Of a stretch of 64,000 bases of DNA, positions 46,419-58,302 are shown one piece after another (positions within the stretch are counted from its first letter, which is position 1; every line of letters starts with the position of its first letter). The notes beneath the pieces are model-generated. The model did not search any database and had not been told where the DNA came from. It worked only from the letters and a program-made list of their open reading frames with translations. The stretch is from Okapia johnstoni (taxonomy: Eukaryota; Chordata; Mammalia; Artiodactyla; Giraffidae). Location: the NCBI GenBank assembly GCA_024291935.2, contig CM044315.1, forward strand, positions 52,736,385 to 52,800,384. Direction: 5' to 3'. Made by a program: the position numbers and the translations under genes.

Positions 46419-48465
46419 TTGTCCTTCTCTTCAGTTCAGTTCAGTTCAGTTCAGTCGCTCAATAGTGTCTGACTCTTTGCGAACCCATGAATTGCAGTAC
46501 ACCAGGCCTCCCTGTCCACCACCAACTCCAGGAGTTTACCCAAACCCATCTCCATCGAGTTGATGATGCCATCCAACCATCTCATCCTCTGTCGTCCCCT
46601 TCTCCTCCTGCCCCCAATCCTTCCCAGCATTAGGGTCTTTTCCAATGAGTTAACTCTTCGCATGAGGTGGCCAAAGTATTGGAGTTTCAGCTTCAACATC
46701 AGTCTTTCCAATGAACACCCAGGACTTTAGGATGGACTGGTTGGATCTCCTTGCAGTCCAAGGGACTCTCAAGAGTCTTCTCCAACACCACAGTTCAAAA
46801 GCATCACTACTTCAGCACTCAGCTTTCTTCACTGTCCAACTCTCACATCCATACATGATCACTGGAAAAACCATAGCCTTGACTAGATGGACCTTTGTTG
46901 GCAAAGTAATGTCTCTGCTTTTAAATATGCTATCTAGGTTGGTCATAACCTTCCTTCCAAGGAGTAAGCATCTTTTAATTTCATGGCTGCAATCAAAATC
47001 TGCAGTGATTATGGAGCCCCAAAAAATAAAGTCTAACACTGTTTCCACTGTTTCCCCATCTATTTGCCATGAAGTGATGGGACCAGATGCCATGATCTTA
47101 GTTTTCTGAACGTTGAGCTTTAAGCCAACTTTTTCACTCTCCTCTTTCACTTTCATCAAGAGGCTCTTTAGTTCTTCTTCACTTTCTGCCATAAGGGTGG
47201 TGTCATCTGCATATCTGAGGTTATCGATGTTTCTCCTGGCAATCTTGATTCCTGCTTGTGTTTCTTCCAGCCCAGCGTTTCTCATGATGTACTCTGCGTA
47301 TAAGTTAAATAAGCAGGGTGACAATATACAGCCTTGATGTACTCCTTTTCCTATTTGGAACCAGTCTGCTGTCCCATGTCCAGTTCTAACTGTTGCTTCC
47401 TGACCTGCATACAGGTTTCTCAAGAGACAGGTCAGATGGTCTGGTATTCCCATCTCTTTCAGAATTTTCCAGTTTATTGTGATCCACACAGTCAAAGGCC
47501 TTGGCATAGTCAATCAAGCAGAAATAGATGTTCTTCTGGAACTCTCTTGCTTTTTCGATGATCCAGCAGACGACGGCAATTTGATCTCTGGTTCCTCTGC
47601 CTTTTCTAAAACCTGCTTGAACATCTGGGAGTTCACAGTTCACGTGTTGCTGAAGCCTGGCTTGGACATTTTTGAGCATTACTTTACTAGCGTGTGAGAT
47701 GAGTGCAATTGTGCGGTAGTTTGAGCATTCTTTGGCATTGCCTTTCTTTGGGATTGGAATGAAAACTGACCTTTTCCAGTCCTGTGGCCACTGCTGAGTT
47801 TTCCAGATTTGCTGGCATATTGAGTGCAATACTTTCACAGCATCATCTTTCAGGATTTGAAATAGCTCAATTGGAATTCCATCACCTCCACTAGCTTTGT
47901 TCGTAGTGATGCTTTCTATGGCCCACTTGACTTCACATTCCAGGATGTCTGGCTCTAGGTGAGTGATCACACCATCGTGATTATCTGGGTCGTGAAGATC
48001 TTTTTTGTACAGTTCTTATGTGTATTCTTGCCACCTCTTCTTAATATCTTCTGCTTCTGTTAGGTCCATACCATTTCTGTCCTTTATCAAGCCCATCTTT
48101 GCATGAAATGTTCCCTTGATATCTCTAATTTTCTTGAAGAGATCTCTAGTCTTTCCCATTCTATTGTTTTCCTCGATTTCTTTGCATTGATCACTGAGGA
48201 AGGCTTTCTTATCTCTCCTTGCTATTCTTTGGAACTCTGCATTCAGATGGGAATATCTTTCCTTTTCTCCTTTGCTTTTCGCTTCTCTTCTTTTCCCAGC
48301 TATTGGTAAGGCCTCCTCAGACAGCCATTTTGCTTTTTTGCATTTTTTTTCCATGGGGATGGTCTTGATCCCTGTCTCCTGTACAATGTCATGAACCTCT
48401 GTCCATAGTTCAACAGGCATTCTGTCTATCAGATCTAGTCCCTTAAATCTATTTGTCCTTCTCTT
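46419..48465 (-). mobile_element. BovB LINE insertion bounded by 13-bp TSD
   Basis: Body 46432-48452 (about 2.0 kb), antisense, starting with five TTCAG units. TTGTCCTTCTCTT flanks it exactly at 46419-46431 and 48453-48465, so both ends are defined; the 5' truncation falls in the linker between endonuclease and RT (NRFKGL region). This is the youngest large BovB by preservation. Confidence 0.97.
46451..48420 (-). pseudogene. BovB reverse transcriptase, frameshifted
   Basis: Four minus-strand pieces in N-to-C order: linker 48016-48420 (LNAEFQRIARRDKKAF, ending in a TAA in place of EEL after KKRWQEYT); early RT 47386-47970 (KASGGDGIPIELFQILKDD, FIPIPKKGNAKECSNYRT, GFRKGRGTRDQI, FCLIDYAKAFDCVDHNKL); late RT 46812-47513 (LYAGQEATVRTGHGTADW, LSPCLFNLYAEYIMRNAG, RYADDTTLMAES with YADD at 47202-47213, MASGPITSWQIDGETVETV); tail 46451-46711 ([23 protein letters not shown]). 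All RT blocks are present. A 2-bp loss at about 47471, the early stop and a small loss near 46729 prevent a full protein. Known role of the family: target-primed reverse transcription of its own RNA and related SINE RNA. Confidence 0.93.
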
Positions 48466-49486
48466 AGTAAAACATAAATATTAAGTAAGCTACTTTGGCT
48501 GCTGTGGCACTTTCATCATGCTCAGGAAAAGTTGTTTACTACTCATCACATCTTTGCTTTGCTGACATTTCAGGGTGAATACAATCATTTCATGGTTCAT
48601 TCCTGGTTGGTTTGCCCTGGCATTGAGTGTCTGCACATTAACTGATGAAAACACATGCTGTCTCTATCCAACTTTGTACATTTCACACTGTGAAATGCTA
48701 TTGTATTATCACTTTCTTTCATGCTACACTAATAAGCATGTGAAGCATCAACCTTTGAAGATACTTTCTTTTATTTATTACAGGACTCTATTTCAGACTA
48801 TTAAAGCATTGTTTGTAAGGAACTGTTAAGCTTTTTTTATGATAAGGAAAGGTGAATGAGGCCTGTCCTTTCAAAAATATTTCGTAGATATGCTTAATAT
48901 ATGTTATTTCCTAATTGGTCATGATTGGTTCAGAATAATTCAGTATAAATATTCAAATAACATGTCTCCAGTAGCAGTAGTAATTCATGGAAAAAGAGAT
49001 CTTAAAAAAGTGAATATTTGTTTTAAGTGAATTGTTTGACTAATACAAATAAGTGTTTTCTTATAACTCTGGATGAATCATCTCAAATTTACTCAAGGAA
49101 TATAATTTGCATTTTTTTTAATTTGATGAAAATAAAGAGTACTAAAATTCTTTAACTCAGAACCCACGAATGAGAAAGAGAAGAAAACTATTTAGAATAT
49201 AAACTTAGTAAAATTCAGTAAATATAATAGCAATCTTGTTAAGTCTATACTTTCTCCAAATCAACTATAAATTCTAGTCTTTCTACATATTATACAAGTG
49301 GTCTACTTACCCTGGTAATATTTAGATACATATGAGTCAAAATATTCATGCATAGTTGACACAACATTGATTGAGGGTCACTGATTATCTCCCTGCTGCT
49401 TCCTGTTTCTTGTCTGGCACTGCTTCATCCACTTCAGGGAATCATGAAAATTTAGAGCTACAAGAAGTCTCAGCACCTATATGAAA
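48466..49486. other. No gene recognised
   Basis: AT-rich; the 84-aa ORF at 48575-48829 has no recognisable features. Confidence 0.55.
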
Positions 49487-49663
49487 ATGTTCATTGCTCA
49501 GTCAACTTTTTGTGACCCCCAGCTGTTTGTGACCCTGTGGACTGTAGCCCACCAGGCTCCTCTGTCCATGGGATTTTCCATGCAAGAACACTGGACTGTG
49601 TTGCCATTCCTTTCTCCAGGGGATCTCCCTGACCCAGGAATCAAATCCAGGTATCCCGCATTT
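49487..49663 (-). mobile_element. Bov SINE, head missing
   Basis: Antisense: 'ccctgtggactgtagcccac', 'tgcaagaacactggactgtg', 'cccaggaatcaaatccaggt'. The tRNA-like A-box end is lost. A stretch near 49504-49536 repeats the 'tttgtgaccc' motif. Confidence 0.88.
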
Positions 49664-50159
49664 ATAAATTATAAAGCTGAAAATTTAAGTGACTTATTCA
49701 AAGCCCCAACTAGAAGTTATAAACAGAATTAAGGGCAAGATCTTTCACGTACCTTTTCTATGAAATAATTTTGGTTCCCAAGATTAACCTTTCCAAACTG
49801 GACTCTGGTCCTAGAAAAATTTTCATAGTCTCAGAAGTTTTCAAACAAATTATTTACCCCTATAAAGAACATTTTGTGCCATTTATATGTAAAAGATACT
49901 GTAGTGCTTTGTTACTAAAGTGTTCATTTTGTTTTGTATAAATATAGGATGAATAAATCAATACAGAATTTCATCACAGAAAGTTTTGCTTAATGAAGTT
50001 TTAAAGGATAACTAGAGAATTTTACTACTCTAGCCATGTTATTTCTTCAAGCAAAGAAGACTTAATCCAGTTTAAAAACAAATATAGGTTGACAGTCTAG
50101 AAACAAAAGTCAAAAGAAATAATTTATTATAATATTCTACTGGTAACTATAGTAATTAA
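49664..50159. other. No gene recognised
   Basis: AT-rich unrecognised sequence. Confidence 0.5.
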
Positions 50160-50470
50160 CCATTGCAGTGTAGAATATTACCACAAGCTTGGAGACTTAA
50201 AATAACACGTATTTATAATCTTACAGGGTCTATGGATAAGGAATTTAGGCATCCTCTGTTTCAGGATATCACAAAGCTATAATCAAGGTATCAGCTTGGG
50301 CTGAGGTCTTTTCTGAGGCTCAACTGAGGAAGGACCCACTTCCATGCTTATATGATATGATTGTTGATAACCTTTAGTTTTTTGTGGGCCATTGGACTGA
50401 GAGGCTGAGTTTCTTGCTGTCTGTAAGCAAGGGCTAGAGGCAACATTATTTCCTGACACACTTTCCCAGA
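50160..50470. repeat. Ancient mammalian interspersed repeat (family not named)
   Basis: 'ctgtttcaggatatcacaaa', 'gctataatcaaggtatcagc', 'ggctcaactgaggaaggacc' and 'gggccattggactgagaggc' keep the order of a common old mammalian repeat (ctgcttcagggtctctcaca ... ctgcaatcaaggtgtcggc ... ggctcgactggggaaggatc). Name not certain. Confidence 0.6.
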
Positions 50471-50759
50471 AATAAAAAAATGTATACATGGGAACTTTTT
50501 GCTAGTAGTCTTGTCTTGCCAGAAAAGTTAAAAGATGTTCCTCAGACAGAAATTATATAGGTCAGAAAGTCAGGTATACATAAAGAAAGGAAGAGCATAG
50601 GAGACTAAGTGAAGGTAAAATAAAAAGAAAATTATTGGTCCTATTCTTAGTTGATCTAACAGATGTCAGTGTGTTCATGGTAACAGTAACAAGTATTTGA
50701 TCATGAATATATAGGTGTATATATATGTAATGCTTAAGCATTTGGAATATTTTATTATT
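50471..50759. other. Nothing recognised
   Basis: AT-rich, with short TATATG runs near 50706-50730. Confidence 0.45.
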
Positions 50760-51344
50760 ATAAGGTACTTGGACTACCTACAAAATGGTATAATGTTAAT
50801 GAAAGTGGATTTGGATTATCTGTAAGTATATTGTAAATTATAAGGCAACCACTAAAAAGGTTTTTAAAATCTGTAACAGATATGCTAAAAAAGGAGAGAA
50901 ATTGAATAATATAAAATGACCAACTGAAAATGTGAAAAAAAAAGTATGAATGACAGAAATTAGGAGCAAAGAACAAGGACAACAAATAGAAAACAGTACC
51001 AAACATGGTAGTTATTAACCCAAATCATTTTAAATAGCAATGGTCTAAATGCATCCATTAAAATACAACGGTGATCACAGTGGATCAAAATCAAGACCCA
51101 ACTCTGTGCTCTCTACAAGAAACCCACTTAAAGTACAAAGACATATATTTATAGATTAAAAACAAAGGAATGGATGTTACATGCTAATATTTATCAAGAG
51201 AAAGTATGCCTCACTAAAGAACACATACAGATGACAGATAAAGGAATCAAAGATCCTCCACATCATATGTCATCAGGGAAATGCAGAATAAAACAGCAAT
51301 AAGCTGCCACTACAGTTATTGAAATGGCCAAAATTTGGGGCACT

Positions 51345-52580
51345 AACAACAGCAATACTTGAACCGTGAACTTCCAGATGGTCAAGCTGGTTTTAGAAAA
51401 GGCAGAGGAACCAGAAATCAAATTGCCAACATCCGATGGATCATCGAAAAAGCAAGACAGTTTCAGAAAAACACCTACTTCTGCTTTATTGACTATGCCA
51501 AAGCCTTTGACTGTGTGGATCACAGTAAACCATGGAAAATCGTGAAAGAGATGGGAATACCAGACCACCTGACCTGCCTCCTGAGAAATCTGTATGCAGG
51601 TAAGCAAGCAACAGTTAGAACTGGACATGGAACAACAGACTGGTTTCAAATAGGAAAAGGAGTACGTCAAGGTTGTATATTGTCACCCTGCTTATTTAAC
51701 TTATACGCAGAGTACATCATGAGAAATGCTGGGCTGGAAGAAGCACAAGCTGGAATCAAGATTGCCAGGAGAAATATCAATAACCTCTGATATGCAGATG
51801 ATACCACCCTATGGCAGAAAGTGAAGAAGAACTAAAGAGCCTCTTGATGAAAGTGAAAGAGGAGAGTGAAACATTTGGCTTAAAGCTCAACATTCAGAAA
51901 ACTAAGATCATGGCATCTGGTCCCATCACTTTGTGGCAAATAGATGGCAAAACAGTGGAAACAGTGTCAGGCTTTATTTTTCTGGGCTCCAAAATCACTG
52001 CAGATGGTGATTGCAGCCATGAAATTAAAAGACGTTTACTCTTTGGAAGAAAAGTTATGACCAACCTAGACAACATATTAAAAAGCAGAGACATTACTTT
52101 GCCAACAAAAGTCTGTCTAGTCAAAGCTATGGTTTTTCCAATGGTCATGTATGGATGTGAGAGTTGGACTATAAAGAAAGCTGAGCGCCGAAGTAGTGAT
52201 GCTTTTGAACTGTGGTCTTGGTGAAGACTCTTGAGAGTCCCTTGGACTGCAAGGAGATCCAACCAGTCCATCCTAAAGATCAGTCCTGGTGTTCATTGGT
52301 AGGACTGACGTTGAAGCTGAAACTCCAATCCTTTGGCCATCTGATGCAAAGAGCTGACTAATTTGAAAAGACCCTGATGCTGTGAAAGATTGAGGGCGGG
52401 AGGAGAAGGGGATGACAGATGATGAGATGGTTGGATGGCATCACTGACTCAATGGACATGGCTTTGGGTGGACTCCAAGAGTTGGTGATGGACAGGGAGG
52501 CCTGACGTGCTGCGATTCATGGTGTCACAAAGAGTTGGACACTACTGAGTGACTGAACTGAACTGAACTGAACAACAGCA
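51345..52580 (+). mobile_element. BovB copy in old L1, 10-bp TSD
   Basis: Body 51355-52570. AACAACAGCA flanks it at 51345-51354 and 52571-52580, within L1 sequence. Frame 51359-51790 encodes RT from RELPDGQAGFRKGRGTRNQI through FIDYAKAFDCVDHSKPW, LYAGKQATVRTGHGTTDWF and LFNLYAEYIMRNAGLEEA. It ends in a TGA (51788-51790) in place of Arg immediately before the intact YADD codons (51791-51802). A 1-bp loss just after them shifts to the second frame 51811-52224 (MASGPITLWQIDGKTVETV, MVMYGCESWTIKKAE). The 3' end has (ACTGA)n. Confidence 0.96.
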
Positions 52581-53257
52581 GATGCTAACAAGGATATAGA
52601 CCAACAGGAAATCTCATACACTGCTGATAGGAATACAAAACAGCTCAGTGACTTTAGAAAGCAATTTTGTGATTTCCTACACAGTTAAACATGCTTTCAG
52701 TATAAAAGATCTAGCGATAGTACTCCTTGATATTTACCCAACATGAATTGAAAACATAGGTCTACACCAAACCCTGCACACAGATGTTTATAGTAACTTT
52801 ATTAATAATTTACAGACTTGGAAGTAACCAAGATGTTCTTTAATAAGTGAACAGACACACTATAGTACATCTAAGCAATGGAATATTTCTCAGTGATAAG
52901 AAGAAATGAGCTATCTAAGACTGAAAAGAAAATGACAAGACGTAAAGGCATACTACTATGTGAGGAAAGTCAATTTAAAGACTACATATTGTTTGATTTC
53001 AACTATATAATATTCTAGACAAGTCAAAATTATGAAGACAGTGAAAAGTTAAGTGGTTGCCAGGCCAGGGGTTTAGGGGGAAGGAAAGATGAATAGACAG
53101 AGCGCAGAGGATTTTTAAGGCAGTGATACTATTCTGTATGATATTATAGTGCTGAATACATACCATCATACATTTTTCCAAACCCATAGGACATACAACA
53201 CCAAGAGTGAACCCTAATGTGAACTATGGACTTGGGGTGATAATGATGTGTTCATCT

Positions 53258-53556
53258 ATTGTAAGCAGTGGAGAAGGAAATGGCAACCCACTCCAGTACT
53301 CTTGCCTGGAAAATACCATGGATGGAGGAGCCTGGTGGGCTGCAGTCCATGGGGCTGCAAAGAGTCGGACATGACTGAGAGACTTCACTTTTTTTCTTTC
53401 TATAGTTTCCTTTGGAGAAGGAAATGGCAACTCACTACAGCGTTCTTGCCTGGAGAATCCCATGGATAGAGAGGCCTGGTGGGCTGCAGTCTGTGGGGTT
53501 GCAAAGGGTCGGACATGACTAAGCAACTAACACACACACACACATTGTAAGCAGTG
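53258..53556 (+). mobile_element. BOV-A2-type SINE dimer with 13-bp TSD
   Basis: Two units (about 53271-53388 and 53413-53528) with a T-rich linker and a (CA)n tail. ATTGTAAGCAGTG flanks it exactly at 53258-53270 and 53544-53556. The target is the 3' UTR of the old L1. Confidence 0.95.
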
Positions 53557-53715
53557 TACCCTTGTGGTGCAGAAGGTCAACTTTGGGGGTTTTGTTCATG
53601 TGTGGGAACAGAAATAAATATATGGGAACTCTCTGTATCCCCCCATCAATTTTTCTATGAATCTGAATCTGCTTGTATAAAAAAAAAAAAGCTTATTAAT
53701 TTAAAAAATGGTTTG

Positions 53716-54162
53716 ACAGTACTTTTTTAATGAGATATATCAAAGTACAAAAAGAATTACAAATAATAGCTTATACTGGATTCAGTAATCATATTCCTAT
53801 TGTTGGTGCTGGTATTGTGATTTTAAGGCTGTGTGTATTTTAGAATAAAGGAAATAAATGCTTATGATAATTTGGTTAATAATTGGGAATTATCACTATG
53901 ACAAAAAAAGATAAAAAGTACAATCAACTTTGTAAGTTTAAATAGAAACATTAGAGCCCTGAGTTTGAAGTATCAGTTTTAAATTCAAAATATTTTATCT
54001 TTAAAAACTGTATGTATTTTCTAACTCTGTCTGCTTAGAGGAGCTATAAACAATGATCAATCTAGTAGCAATGAGCACTCCTAGAAACCAAATTTTAATT
54101 TATAATTACCACTCCCCCATAAATATTTCCCTGGTATGATGACTAAGTGTATATATCATCTT
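53716..54162. other. No gene recognised
   Basis: AT-rich unrecognised sequence. Confidence 0.5.
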
Positions 54163-54451
54163 AGATTGGGTGTTGCTGCTAAGTCGCTTCAGTCGTGTCT
54201 GACTCTGTGCGACCCCATAGACAGCAGCCCACCAGTCTCCCCCGTCCCTGGGATTCTCCAGCAAGAACACTGGAGTGGGTTGCCATTTCCTTCTCCAATG
54301 CATGAAAGTGAAAAGTGAAAGGGAAGTCGCTCAGTCATGTCCGACTCTTCACGACCCCATGGACTGCAGCCCACCAGGCTCCTCCATCCACGGGATTTTC
54401 CAGGCAAGAGTACTGGAGTGGGGTGCCATTGCCTTCTCCGAGACTGGGTGT
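54163..54451 (-). mobile_element. BOV-A2 SINE dimer with 11-bp TSD
   Basis: Antisense dimer 54174-54440: (GCT)n start 'tgctgctaagtcgcttcagt', linker 'caatgcatgaaagtgaaaag', second unit ending 'tgccattgccttctcc'. Flanks agattgggtgt (54163-54173) and agactgggtgt (54441-54451) differ at one base. Confidence 0.95.
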
Positions 54452-54717
54452 AGTATTCAGTTATTGGCTGAAGCACTAATCTGATAGTTGCTGTCAGGTA
54501 TTTCACAAGTGATTAATATATAAACAGTTGACTTTAAGGAAAGGAAATTGTTCTTTCCTCAATAATTTAGGTAGGTTTCATAAAAACAGTTGCAAGATAT
54601 TACATGTAAAACTGAAGTTGGTCTGAGAAAGAAGAATTTCCATGTAAAGGCTGCAATCTCATCTTCTCCCCAAGTTTTTCCAGTCTGTCATCCTGCCCTA
54701 TTATTTCAGGCTTTCCA

Positions 54718-54833
54718 AGGAAATGGCAACCCACTCCAGTATTCTTGCCTGGAGAATCCCATGGACAGAGGAGTCTGGCAGGCTACTGTCCATGGGGTCG
54801 CAAAGAGTAGGACATGACTAAAGCGACTTAGCA
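54718..54833 (+). mobile_element. 5'-truncated Bov SINE
   Basis: Begins at 'aaggaaatggcaacccactc' and ends at 'gactaaagcgacttagca'. The body is highly preserved; the head is missing. Confidence 0.92.
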
Positions 54834-56223
54834 AGTCTTAGTAAGGTATTTTCTTACAATGTCTCTTCAGTATATGTATATATGTGTATGAGTAAATACA
54901 TAAATAAATATAATATAAATACATTAAAATTAATTTCATCTTTAAAAATCTTATTTTGATGTGGCTAATAGAAAATATTACCTAACATGTGGCTTATATT
55001 TGTTGCTTACATTTTATTTCTAATGGGAAATATAGATCTTTAGGCTCCTCATCTATCTTCCTTTTTACTTGCAAGGTATTTGGTGAAGAAATTAGATGGT
55101 TTATCTTATATTTTACATACTAGTAAAAATTCTTACAGCCAGGACTTTACTTACTGTATCTGTAAGTTTCAGTATATATTTTCTCATATATGTTATTTCC
55201 ACTGGTGGTTAGAACACAAGAGCTGATCAGATCTGAGGCTTCATTCTGCTTGGGTGTATATACTTCATCAATGACTTCCATCAGTTGTCACATAATGTAT
55301 TGTGTATATGTTTACGGTGTTAGCAACTCTGCCAGTGATAAATTACATTTTATCAGTACTTTCAGAATGATGAGAATATAATTTATAATCCCTAATATAT
55401 TTATTAGTTTGAATAATTTAAAAATGAGTAATATCTACTCGTCAATTATATAGATGAAAAAAAACAGAGTTTTTCCAGCTTGTGGAATTCATATCCAGTA
55501 GGATTTTTTGACTAAATAGAACTGATGTTTATAATGGATAAAGAAAAGGACTCTATCCATGAGACTACTTCCCTAAAGGTCACAAAAATACAAAGGACAG
55601 ATTTCAAATGTCACTGAGAGAAGAAAGAGAATTCCTGCAAAGAGATCACAGGTCATAAAAAACACAATCACTGAATCTCTACACTTGATTTAGACCTACC
55701 AAGACCACTTGCAGATTCAGTTATGTAGCATGCAGATACAGCAAAAGAAGACCCGTCCTGAGAGATAATCCTGTTTACATCCCATAAAGCAATGAAAAAG
55801 GGTCTTGAGGAGCAACTAGCATTTTAAGAGCTCAGGTCTGAGGTTGAATGTATGCATATAATTAGACCAACCTAGATAGAAATAATATTCTACAGATTAC
55901 TTCAGGCAGCCTCTTAGGAGGAATTGCTTATGAGAGGACACAGTATCATCCAATCTGAATTCATCAATTGCAATTCATTAGAAAAATAGAAATATAACCC
56001 TTGCTTGATGGATAAAGAAAAGGCAGAACTCAAAAATTCACCACTGCCTCCAGAAGTATTCCAAATCTTACCATTCCAACATTATCTCTTTTCTTTGTAG
56101 AGGCTTTACAAACTTCAAAATTACTCTAATTCAGGAAATATGAATATTATTTGGAAACATGACACATTACATGATGTACAAACAAGTTATATGAACTGAA
56201 CACATATTAAGTGCTTGATACAA
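54834..56223. other. No gene recognised
   Basis: AT-rich at the left, less so at 55550-56100. No repeat family or convincing ORF recognised. Confidence 0.5.
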
Positions 56224-56469
56224 AACAAGGACAGGTTTCCCAGGTGGCACTAGTGGTAAAGAACCCGCTTACCAGTGAAGGAGGCCTTAAGAGATGGATT
56301 GGATCCCAGGGTGGGAAAGACCCTCTGGAGGAAGGCATGGCAACCAACTCCAGTATTCTTGCCTGGGAAATTTCATGGAAAGAGGAGCCTGGCGAGCTGC
56401 AATCCATAGGGTCGCAAAGAAATTGGACATGCCTGGAGCAACTTAGCTCGTGCACCAAGAACAAGGACA
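56224..56469 (+). mobile_element. Bov-tA SINE with 10-bp TSD
   Basis: Sense copy 56234-56459, from a head starting 'ggtttcccaggtggcactag' to 'gcaacttagctcgtgcacc'. AACAAGGACA flanks it exactly at 56224-56233 and 56460-56469. Body moderately diverged. Confidence 0.92.
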
Positions 56470-56589
56470 CTATTTGGAGGAGACAGAGAGCCATTTATAT
56501 ATTAGGTATGCACTTTTTGATCCCTTTACATGGGATTAGATATTGTGCTGTGAAATAAAAATAGAAAGATAGCAGGAAAAGCTTCAAGG

Positions 56590-56995
56590 GTTTGTAGGTT
56601 ACATTTAGGCAAATAATAATGTTACGGTGTGATAAATGCAATACTAGAGTGCAGTCGGAGCGCATGTCTGGGAAAATTGTCCCAGAAGTGGTCATAGTTG
56701 GGTTGAAACAAACTTAAAGGATGAGTAAGAATTAATCCAGAAATATAAGATTATTGACGGGAAGGAGACAAGTGAAGCATTCTTGGCTGTGAAATAAAAG
56801 GTGAGATAGCATAGAAGCAGAGGTTGATTTTATCTTACTTTATTTTCTTTTTGACAGGGATTTTCTTGTTATATCTATGTGTCTGGCATATATAAAGTTG
56901 TGAGAAATTAAGCTGGTGAAGGCCAGATTACTAAAGAATTTAGGCATCAGGTTTTGAAGGACAAGTGGAAGGATATCAAAATGAAATGAAATCTT
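56590..56995 (-). repeat. L2 LINE remnant (antisense), tentative
   Basis: 'ggtgtgataaatgcaatact' (56626-56645), 'agcattcttggctgtgaaat' and 'gaaggccagattactaaaga' resemble antisense L2 (gtgataagtgctatga ... gcattccaggc). Low similarity. Confidence 0.35.
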
Positions 56996-57271
56996 CTTTA
57001 CCACTACATTTAGTAGTATGTGTTCATTCTCAATACACAGCTATTCTTTACATACTCTGTAGTCATCTCTCCATGGTTGCACAGACCCAGTCTTACATAA
57101 CCAAGTAACAGAAATGCTTGTTTCAATTTTACTGACCTGATTGTATTCTAGGATTCTATTGATGTGATCTTGTCTTGCCACTTGATGTTAATTATAGCCT
57201 GTAGACCATGCAAATGAACCTATGATGAAACATGTGGTTTCAATTACAGGGCCACCTCTCACAATTTGAAG

Positions 57272-57528
57272 CTGTCAGTGCTACCATGCATGTGTGTGCA
57301 TGCACAGTGGTTTAGTAGTGTCCAACTCTTTGCAACCCCAGGGACTGTAGCCCACGAGGCTTCTCTGTCCATGGGATTTTCCCAGCGAGAATACTGGAAT
57401 GGGTTGCTGTTTCCTTCTCCAGGGTATCTTCCTGACCCAGGATCAAAGCCATGTCTCCTGCATATTCTGCATTAGCATGCAGATTCTTTAACAAAACTGA
57501 GCCACTGGGAATCCTGTCACTGCTACCA
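57272..57528 (-). mobile_element. Bov-tA SINE with 15-bp TSD
   Basis: Antisense copy 57287-57513. Flanks ctgtcagtgctacca (57272-57286) and ctgtcactgctacca (57514-57528) differ at one base. The body is 'ccatgggattttcccagcga' ... 'ctgagccactgggaatc'. Confidence 0.94.
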
Positions 57529-57685
57529 CTTCTCTATAAAGTTTGAGCTTTGGCTCTATCTGAACTTTTAAAGCTACCTGTAAAAAATGATGATCACAAC
57601 AAAGAACACTGTAGTTTGGCATACTTAACAGTCACCCTAGTTACTGAACTCTAGTATTCCTCTTCAGTGAGTAAATCACAACAAA

Positions 57686-57766
57686 CAGGAAGGAAGACAG
57701 GAAGGAAAGGAGAGGAGAAAGAAAGAAAGGAGGGAGGGAGGGAAGGATGGAGAGAGGGAAGGAAGC
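57686..57766. repeat. Purine-rich (GGAA)n/(GAAA)n tract
   Basis: About 80 bp of A/G with GGAA, GAAA and GGGA units; strand-asymmetric. Confidence 0.95.
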
Positions 57767-57999
57767 AACCAAACTAACAGAATACACGCCTTCATGTCAA
57801 GTAGCATTTCTTTATCCCCAAAGCAACTGATGTATTTTCTTAAGAATTTCTTAGATTCTTCATATCAAAGCATTAGATAAAATGCAAGCAGTTATACAAG
57901 TATTAGTTACTTAAAATAACAATATTCTATAACTATTTTACTTACTCTTCTGCTGTTGCACACTACATGTAGATTAACCTAGAACTTAAATACTGAGAA

Positions 58000-58051
58000 A
58001 TATATATATATATATACACATATATATATATATGTGTATATATATATATAA
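58000..58051. repeat. (TA)n microsatellite, interrupted
   Basis: TA runs with CACA and TGTG interruptions, nearly palindromic. Confidence 0.95.
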
Positions 58052-58254
58052 GCTATACTCAAGTGAGACTATTCTTGAGTATGTGGACCACCCCTGAAAG
58101 AAAAGAAGCATGTTCAAAACAAATAGAGTATAAGCTTTGATTAATAATGAAACAAGTTGCCGTAATAGAGGGTTACTCTGGGAGAAAACACGTTGGTTTA
58201 CTTCTAATGTGTGCATGTCAGCATGTCCCTGTGCATTTTGTGTATATGTATATA

Positions 58255-58256
<2 letters not shown>

Positions 58257-58301
<45 letters not shown>
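58257..58301. repeat. (TG)n microsatellite
   Basis: About 22 uninterrupted TG units. Accounts for the CVCVCV and HTHTHT ORFs on both strands. Confidence 0.98.

Positions 58302-58302
<1 letters not shown>

Larger units (their letters stand above)
50760..53715 (+). mobile_element. Old mammalian L1 split by BovB and BOV-A2
   Basis: Three pieces, 50760-51344, 52581-53257 and 53557-53715, in correct L1 order. The first has ORF2 endonuclease-end sequence ('agcaatggtctaaatgcatc', 'ctctacaagaaacccactta'). After an internal deletion it jumps to the late-ORF2 segment interrupted by BovB ('gatgctaacaaggatataga'). The second piece continues to the 3' UTR ('agaaagcaattttgtgattt', 'taagtggttgccaggccagg'). 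The third ends in 'gcttgtata' plus poly-A (53677-53690). Strongly diverged, so an old mammalian-wide L1; no frame remains. Confidence 0.85.

Noticed and set aside
46431..46455. Short tandem TTCAG units (also at 33.03 kb and as ACTGA at 5.49 and 52.56 kb) as CRISPR or telomere-like arrays
   Set aside because: They are the normal pentamer tail of BovB, always at its 3' end, with no spacers.
57686..57766. Purine tract as a promoter element
   Set aside because: Simple-repeat structure with no adjacent gene or transcription signal.
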